From assembly GCA_003501385.1 (NCBI GenBank), contig DNPN01000233.1, forward strand, positions 1 to 16,838: DNA of 16,838 nt, given 5' to 3'. The notes under the pieces were generated by a model, which was not told the DNA's origin, did not search any database, and saw only the letters and a list, made by a program, of their open reading frames with translations. The number at the start of each line of letters is the position of its first letter. Positions within the stretch are counted from its first letter, which is position 1. Shown here piece after piece: positions 13,427 to 16,838 of this stretch. The translations under genes and the position numbers were made by a program. The stretch is from Rhizobium sp. Its GTDB lineage: Bacteria; Pseudomonadota; Alphaproteobacteria; Rhizobiales; Rhizobiaceae.

Positions 13427-13984
13427 ATGGATCGTGCGAAATTCTTCGCAGGTGCGCGCAGCGCGTTGTTTGGCGGCAAGCTCACGCAAGGGCAGGTGGA
13501 TGGCATCACCGCCATTCTGGATGGATGGCAGGCCAGCCAAATGACGGATTTGCGGTGGTTGGCCTATATGCTGGCCACGGCTTACCATGAGACAGCCAGA
13601 ACCATGCAGCCGATTGCCGAATATGGCAAAGGCAAGGGCCGCAAATACGGCGTTAAAGGCAAGCACGGGCAGGTGCCCTATGGGCGCGGGTATGTGCAGC
13701 TGACGTGGGATGTGAACTATGAAACGGCAGATCAGGAACTTGGGCTTCAGGGTGCGCTGATCGAGAATTTTGACCTCGCGCTTGATCCAGATGTTGCTGC
13801 ACGAATCATGTTCCTCGGCATGGAGGAGGGCTGGTTTACCGGTCGGAAGCTTGGTGACTATTTTAGCGGGTCGAAGGCCGATTGGCTGAATGCCCGGCGC
13901 ATTATCAACGGTATGGACCGCGCCAAGGATGTTGCCGCCTATGGCCGCAAGTTCCACTCCCTTTTGCTGGAGGCGGGGGCATGA
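13427..13984 (+). CDS. Endolysin, glycoside hydrolase 19-like
   Basis: This 185-residue protein has the GH19/chitinase-like lysozyme fold markers: AYHETARTMQPIAEYGKG with putative catalytic Glu55 and Glu65, and YGRGYVQLTWDVNY (85-98) as the substrate-cleft motif. It is close to the typical size for single-domain phage endolysins of this group, which cleave peptidoglycan glycan strands. No signal peptide is seen, so it depends on a holin; the holin-like gene overlaps its stop (ATGA, 13981-13984). GGAG lies at a suitable distance from the ATG. It is intact despite the loss of virion genes. Confidence 0.88.
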   Translation: MDRAKFFAGARSALFGGKLTQGQVDGITAILDGWQASQMTDLRWLAYMLATAYHETARTMQPIAEYGKGKGRKYGVKGKHGQVPYGRGYVQLTWDVNYETADQELGLQGALIENFDLALDPDVAARIMFLGMEEGWFTGRKLGDYFSGSKADWLNARRIINGMDRAKDVAAYGRKFHSLLLEAGA

Positions 13985-14211
13985 ACACCAACCTGCTGCA
14001 CAACATCATCAACATGCTGGTCTGGGCCGTTCCGGCGCTGGCGCTGTTTGATTGGTCGGCATTCTTCAGCGAGGCAACCGCGCTTAAAATCGTGGGTATC
14101 CTCGGCATCCTCAAGATCCTGATCAATGCATGGCGCGACGGCTTGCGCGGCATGGTGCAGCCACAGCCGCCTGTGGGATCGCAACCACCACCAGACGGCA
14201 ATCCGCAATGA
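13981..14211 (+). CDS. Holin-like small membrane protein
   Basis: This 76-residue protein is translated from an ATG overlapping the endolysin stop. Residues about 8-25 (NIINMLVWAVPALALFDW) and 33-49 (TALKIVGILGILKILINA) form two hydrophobic helices, followed by a basic RDGLRG and a proline/glutamine-rich tail. Size, two helices, charged tail and position next to the endolysin fit a class II-like holin. It could alternatively be a spanin or an anti-holin component. The family itself is not recognised. Confidence 0.65.
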   Translation: MNTNLLHNIINMLVWAVPALALFDWSAFFSEATALKIVGILGILKILINAWRDGLRGMVQPQPPVGSQPPPDGNPQ

Positions 14212-14250
14212 TTGCTGTGGCGGCCAACAAAACAGGGAGGGGCGCAATGA

Positions 14251-14622
14251 ATGGCACCAGAGATTGACGCAAGCGTGCATCGCCAGCTCGGTGAGCTGGT
14301 GGCTGGCCTGCGGGGTTTGAAAGACGACATTCAGGAAATCAGGGACGCGCAATTGCGCTCTGAAGACAAATCCACCCAAAGCCGGGCCGTCGTGCATCGG
14401 CGTATGGATGAGATGGTGTCTCGTGTGGGCGCGCTGGAACAGCACATCACCAACGTGCAGGCCGATGTGGCCGATATGAAGCCAGTCACCAATGACGTGA
14501 AGCGCTGGAAGCTGATGGGCATTGGTGCGCTGGGCATGATTGGCATTGGCGGTATAGCGCTTGGCGTGTCTTTCGCCGATGTGCTCAAGCGGGTCGGCTC
14601 ACTGCTGATCGGCAGAATTTAA
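14251..14622 (+). CDS. DUF1515-type coiled-coil membrane protein
   Basis: This 123-residue protein resembles the DUF1515 family seen in rhizobial prophages. Residues 5-75 form a charged coiled coil (VHRQLGELVAGLRGLKDDIQ, AVVHRRMDEMVSRVGALEQH), then NDVKRWKLMG leads into one transmembrane helix (about 87-108) and a short basic end. GGGAGG lies about eight to ten bases before the ATG. As the last gene of the lysis cassette, next to a holin-like gene, it could regulate lysis or act as a holin partner. That function is inference. Confidence 0.75.
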   Translation: MAPEIDASVHRQLGELVAGLRGLKDDIQEIRDAQLRSEDKSTQSRAVVHRRMDEMVSRVGALEQHITNVQADVADMKPVTNDVKRWKLMGIGALGMIGIGGIALGVSFADVLKRVGSLLIGRI

Positions 14623-14635
14623 TGCAACAACAGAC

Positions 14636-14663
14636 AAGGCCGGAAGATTGCTCTTCCGGCCTT
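14636..14663 (+). terminator. Strong terminator hairpin after the lysis cassette
   Basis: AAGGCCGGAAGA (14636-14647) and TCTTCCGGCCTT (14652-14663) form a perfect 12-bp stem with a four-base loop TTGC, followed by a short T-run. It ends the late operon. Confidence 0.85.
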
Positions 14664-14688
14664 TCGTATTGCCCCCGGCACGGGTGGC

Positions 14689-14706
14689 TGCGGTCTTGCG
14701 ACCGCA
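14689..14706 (+). repeat. Second short hairpin
   Basis: TGCGGTC (14689-14695) pairs with GACCGCA (14700-14706) around loop TTGC, the same loop as the terminator 25 bases upstream. It may back up termination; no T-tract follows. Confidence 0.4.
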
Positions 14707-14749
14707 ACAGCGGGCTCGATTGGCCTCAAACCCCGCTTGGTAAAAACTT

Positions 14750-14811
14750 AGAATCATTACCACACCCGGCACCTGCGCAGGCGCGGGCGGTGTGGCAGAA
14801 AAAGTGATTCT
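14750..14811. promoter_or_regulatory. Nested inverted repeat with paired GANTC sites before the methyltransferase
   Basis: The outer arms AGAATCA (14750-14756) and TGATTCT (14805-14811) each contain a GANTC site, the methylation target of CcrM in Alphaproteobacteria. Inside lie CCACACC (14760-14766) with GGTGTGG (14789-14795), and at the centre the palindrome CCTGCGCAGG (14772-14781). The structure ends five bases before the methyltransferase ATG and would sequester its leader. Methylation-sensitive or RNA-level control is inferred. Confidence 0.5.
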
Positions 14812-14816
14812 GAACA

Positions 14817-15656
14817 ATGGAACAGACAAGTTTAAACTTCACCACGGTTCGCCCCGTATCGCCTCCGGCTGCCTATCTTGGCGGCAAGCGGCAATTGGCC
14901 GAACGGATTTCCTCTATCATCGAACAGATCCCGCACGCGCTTTATGCCGAACCCTTTGTGGGCATGGGCGGCGTGTTTTTCCGCAGAAAACTCATTCCCA
15001 AATGCGAGGTAATCAATGATCGCTCCGGCGATGTCGCAAACCTGTTTCGCATCCTGCAAAGGCATTATCAGCCGCTTATGGATCATATGCGGTTCCAGCT
15101 GTTTTCAAGGCGTGAATTTGATTGCCTTGCGGCGGCTGATCCAGCAACGCTCACCGACATAGAAAAGGCGGCACGGTTTCTATACCTCCAGCGCTCTGCC
15201 TTTGCAGGCAAAATCGTGGGGCGGCATTTTGGAGCGGACTTAACCCGCCCGGCGCGTTTCAACATGAAGACCCTGCGCGGCACGCTGGAAGAGGTCCACG
15301 ACCGACTTTGTGGTGTCACCATCGAAAACCTCGACTGGCAAAACTTTATCAACCGCTACGACCGCCCCGGCACACTCTTCTACCTCGACCCGCCCTACTA
15401 TGGAAACGAGGGCGACTATGGCAAAGACGCCTTCAGCCGGGATCAATTCACCGAAATGGCCACCCGCCTCAAATCCATCAAAGGCCGCTTCATGATTTCG
15501 CTCAACGACTGTGAAGGCGTGCGCGAAATCTTCAAGGATTTTCAGTTCGTTCCCGTTGGCCTGACCTACACCGTGCGCGGTGGCGGCGGCAAAGACGTGG
15601 GCGAGGTGATCATTATGGATGGCAAAGGGCAGGTCGGGAATTTGCCGCTGGGATGA
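14817..15656 (+). CDS. D12-class N6-adenine DNA methyltransferase (Dam-like)
   Basis: This 279-residue protein contains YLGGKRQL (20-27), the AdoMet-binding motif EPFVGMGG (45-52) and the catalytic DPPY (191-194), followed by the usual YGxEGDY-like text and FMISLND. This is the order of D12/Dam-type alpha-class enzymes that methylate adenine, usually in GATC-like sites. Only the ATG at 14817 is possible, since TGA lies in frame six bases upstream; no good ribosome-binding site is seen. Such phage enzymes protect DNA from restriction or alter gene control. No partner endonuclease is adjacent in the same orientation except the type I HsdR fragment beyond a hairpin. Target sequence cannot be read from the protein. 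Confidence 0.88.
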   Translation: MEQTSLNFTTVRPVSPPAAYLGGKRQLAERISSIIEQIPHALYAEPFVGMGGVFFRRKLIPKCEVINDRSGDVANLFRILQRHYQPLMDHMRFQLFSRREFDCLAAADPATLTDIEKAARFLYLQRSAFAGKIVGRHFGADLTRPARFNMKTLRGTLEEVHDRLCGVTIENLDWQNFINRYDRPGTLFYLDPPYYGNEGDYGKDAFSRDQFTEMATRLKSIKGRFMISLNDCEGVREIFKDFQFVPVGLTYTVRGGGGKDVGEVIIMDGKGQVGNLPLG

Positions 15657-15681
15657 AAAAACAGGGAGATGACTAACTGCT

Positions 15682-15702
15682 CGGGCAGGCTAATTCTGCC
15701 CG
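15682..15702 (+). terminator. Hairpin after the methyltransferase
   Basis: CGGGCAG (15682-15688) pairs with CTGCCCG (15696-15702) around a seven-base loop, 26 bases after the methyltransferase stop. No T-tract follows directly. It may mark the end of prophage transcription. The next 205 bases, to 15907, show no gene; only short inverted G/C runs near 15816-15836 were noticed. Confidence 0.5.
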
Positions 15703-15907
15703 CAGCTACATCACTGCTGACCTTCAATACTCTTAAATCGTGTTTTTTAGAGCGTAATTCTCCCTCCAAGTGGACCAGACGGAGTGCACGGTCGGATTCA
15801 AGGTTGTGCCATCGGCGGACTCCCTTTTGGGGGAACTAACAGGTATATGTTGCGAATCTCCAGCGGGGGATACACATGTTGGTTGTCTGCGGAGCGGCAC
15901 TCTCGAT

Positions 15908-16838
15908 ATGAACACACTTGAAAGCGCGCTTGAGGCTTCACTCGTTAAGAAGTTGCAAGACCTGAAATACGAACATCGTCCGGATATCCGAGACCGTGTT
16001 ACTCTGGAGCAGAACTTTCGTGCGAAGTTCGAAGCGCTTAACCGCGTGAAGCTCACTGACGCCGAATTCATTCGCCTACTGGACGAAATTGTTACGCCCG
16101 ATGTCTTCGCGGCATCCCGTATCCTGCGTGAGCGCAGTAGCTTCACACGCGATGACGGGACGCCGCTCAACTACACCCTCGTCAACATCAAAGATTGGTG
16201 CAAGAACTCCTTTGAGGTAGTCAATCAGCTTCGCATCAACACGGACAACAGCCATCATAGGTACGATGTAATTCTGTTGATCAACGGCGTTCCGGTTGTT
16301 CAGATTGAACTGAAGACCCTCGGCATCAGCCCGCGTCGCGCCATGGAGCAGATCGTCGAGTACAAGAACGACCCTGGGAACGGGTACACAAAAACCATCC
16401 TATGCTTCCTTCAACTGTTCATCGTCAGCAATCGCGACCGCACATTTTATTTTGCGAACAACAATGCACGTCACTTCGCCTTCAATGCCGAAGAGCGTTT
16501 TCTGCCAGCATATGAATTCGCAGATGTAAACAATAAGAAGATTGTCCACCTCGACAGCTTCGCCGAGATATTCCTCGTAAAATGCACACTCGGACAGACA
16601 ATCAGCCGCTACATGGTTTTGGTCGCAAGCGAACAGAGGCTCCTGATGATGCGGCCCTATCAGGTCTATGCGGTGAAGGCGATCATCGACTCTATCGCTC
16701 AGGACTGCGGCAACGGCTACATCTGGCACACGACGGGCAGTGGCAAGACACTTACCTCTTTTAAGGCGTCAACGCTCCTCAAAGATAATCCTGATATCGA
16801 AAAGTGCCTCTTTGTCGTGGACCGCAAGGACCTTGACC
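15908..16838 (+). CDS. hsdR: Type I restriction endonuclease subunit R (partial, N-terminal part)
   Basis: The ATG at 15908 opens 310 codons that run off the window; the complete protein is usually about 1000 residues. The N-terminal PD-(D/E)xK nuclease is present: Asp120 in RYDVILL, ELK at 134-136 and the QxxxY motif (EQIVEY, Gln148-Tyr152) seen in HsdR. The helicase part starts with MRPYQ (248-252) and Walker A HTTGSGKT (about 274-281). In complex with HsdM and HsdS, HsdR translocates and cuts unmodified DNA. No hsdM or hsdS lies upstream; they would have to follow to the right. The ribosome-binding site is weak (GGAG about 14-15 bases away). Shorter G+C runs than in the phage genes suggest a different origin. 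Confidence 0.9.
   Translation, partial: MNTLESALEASLVKKLQDLKYEHRPDIRDRVTLEQNFRAKFEALNRVKLTDAEFIRLLDEIVTPDVFAASRILRERSSFTRDDGTPLNYTLVNIKDWCKNSFEVVNQLRINTDNSHHRYDVILLINGVPVVQIELKTLGISPRRAMEQIVEYKNDPGNGYTKTILCFLQLFIVSNRDRTFYFANNNARHFAFNAEERFLPAYEFADVNNKKIVHLDSFAEIFLVKCTLGQTISRYMVLVASEQRLLMMRPYQVYAVKAIIDSIAQDCGNGYIWHTTGSGKTLTSFKASTLLKDNPDIEKCLFVVDRKDLD

Noticed and set aside
13343..13957. Minus-strand frame of 204 codons opposite the endolysin
   Set aside because: The endolysin has clear GH19 motifs on the plus strand; the antisense product has none.
14209..14268. 19-codon frame between the holin-like and DUF1515 genes
   Set aside because: It overlaps the next start, has no recognisable product and is likely incidental, although its ATG overlaps the upstream stop.
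15657..15907. Right attachment site of the prophage
   Set aside because: The left end and integrase are outside the window, so no direct repeat can be tested; no tRNA end is visible.

Overview
The window reads as part of an alphaproteobacterial, probably rhizobial (Hyphomicrobiales), chromosome carrying a degraded lambdoid-type prophage. The grounds are the families present (P27-type terminase small subunit, a rhizobial-type tail-tip protein, a DUF1515 membrane protein, a GH19-type endolysin) and GANTC sites in a regulatory hairpin. No species can be fixed from the sequence. No integrase or left attachment site is present; the left end lies outside the window.

Layout. 1-1607: immunity and early control. 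A CI/LexA-like S24 repressor (cut by the window edge) diverges from a small Cro-like gene across three near-identical palindromic operators. A second putative regulator follows, and two micro-ORFs contain GC-rich hairpins. 1608-1850: no clear protein gene; a hairpin and an intrinsic terminator. 1860-6249: packaging genes (HNH endonuclease, terminase small subunit, terminase large subunit), interrupted at about 2275-4480 by an AT-richer cassette on the opposite strand. This cassette encodes a GHKL-fold ATPase, a DUF4325 STAS-like protein and a small membrane-anchored protein. 6184-8128: the large terminase loses its C-terminus and runs straight into the C-terminal part of a tail-tip (J-like) protein, so portal, protease, capsid, head-tail connector, tail tube and tape-measure genes are all missing. 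8125-11899: tail and fibre genes. 11920-13335: a second reversed accessory block (membrane protein, then a DUF4160/DUF2442-HTH pair). 13427-14622: lysis cassette (GH19 endolysin, holin-like protein, DUF1515 protein) closed by a strong hairpin. 14817-15656: a D12-class adenine methyltransferase behind a nested inverted repeat. 15908-end: the N-terminal part of a type I restriction HsdR subunit.

How it works together. The prophage can no longer build virions, but it keeps an apparently intact immunity switch, lysis genes and several accessory units (GHKL/STAS/membrane trio, DUF4160/DUF2442 pair, membrane protein, adenine methyltransferase), next to a restriction gene. The most promising undescribed system is the GHKL ATPase + STAS-like + membrane protein trio. 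Its parts resemble a partner-switching pair (SpoIIAB/SpoIIAA-like logic) coupled to a membrane effector. It sits between the HNH gene and the terminase small-subunit gene, where it has left behind an orphan Shine-Dalgarno sequence. A phage-defence or stress-signalling role is inference only.
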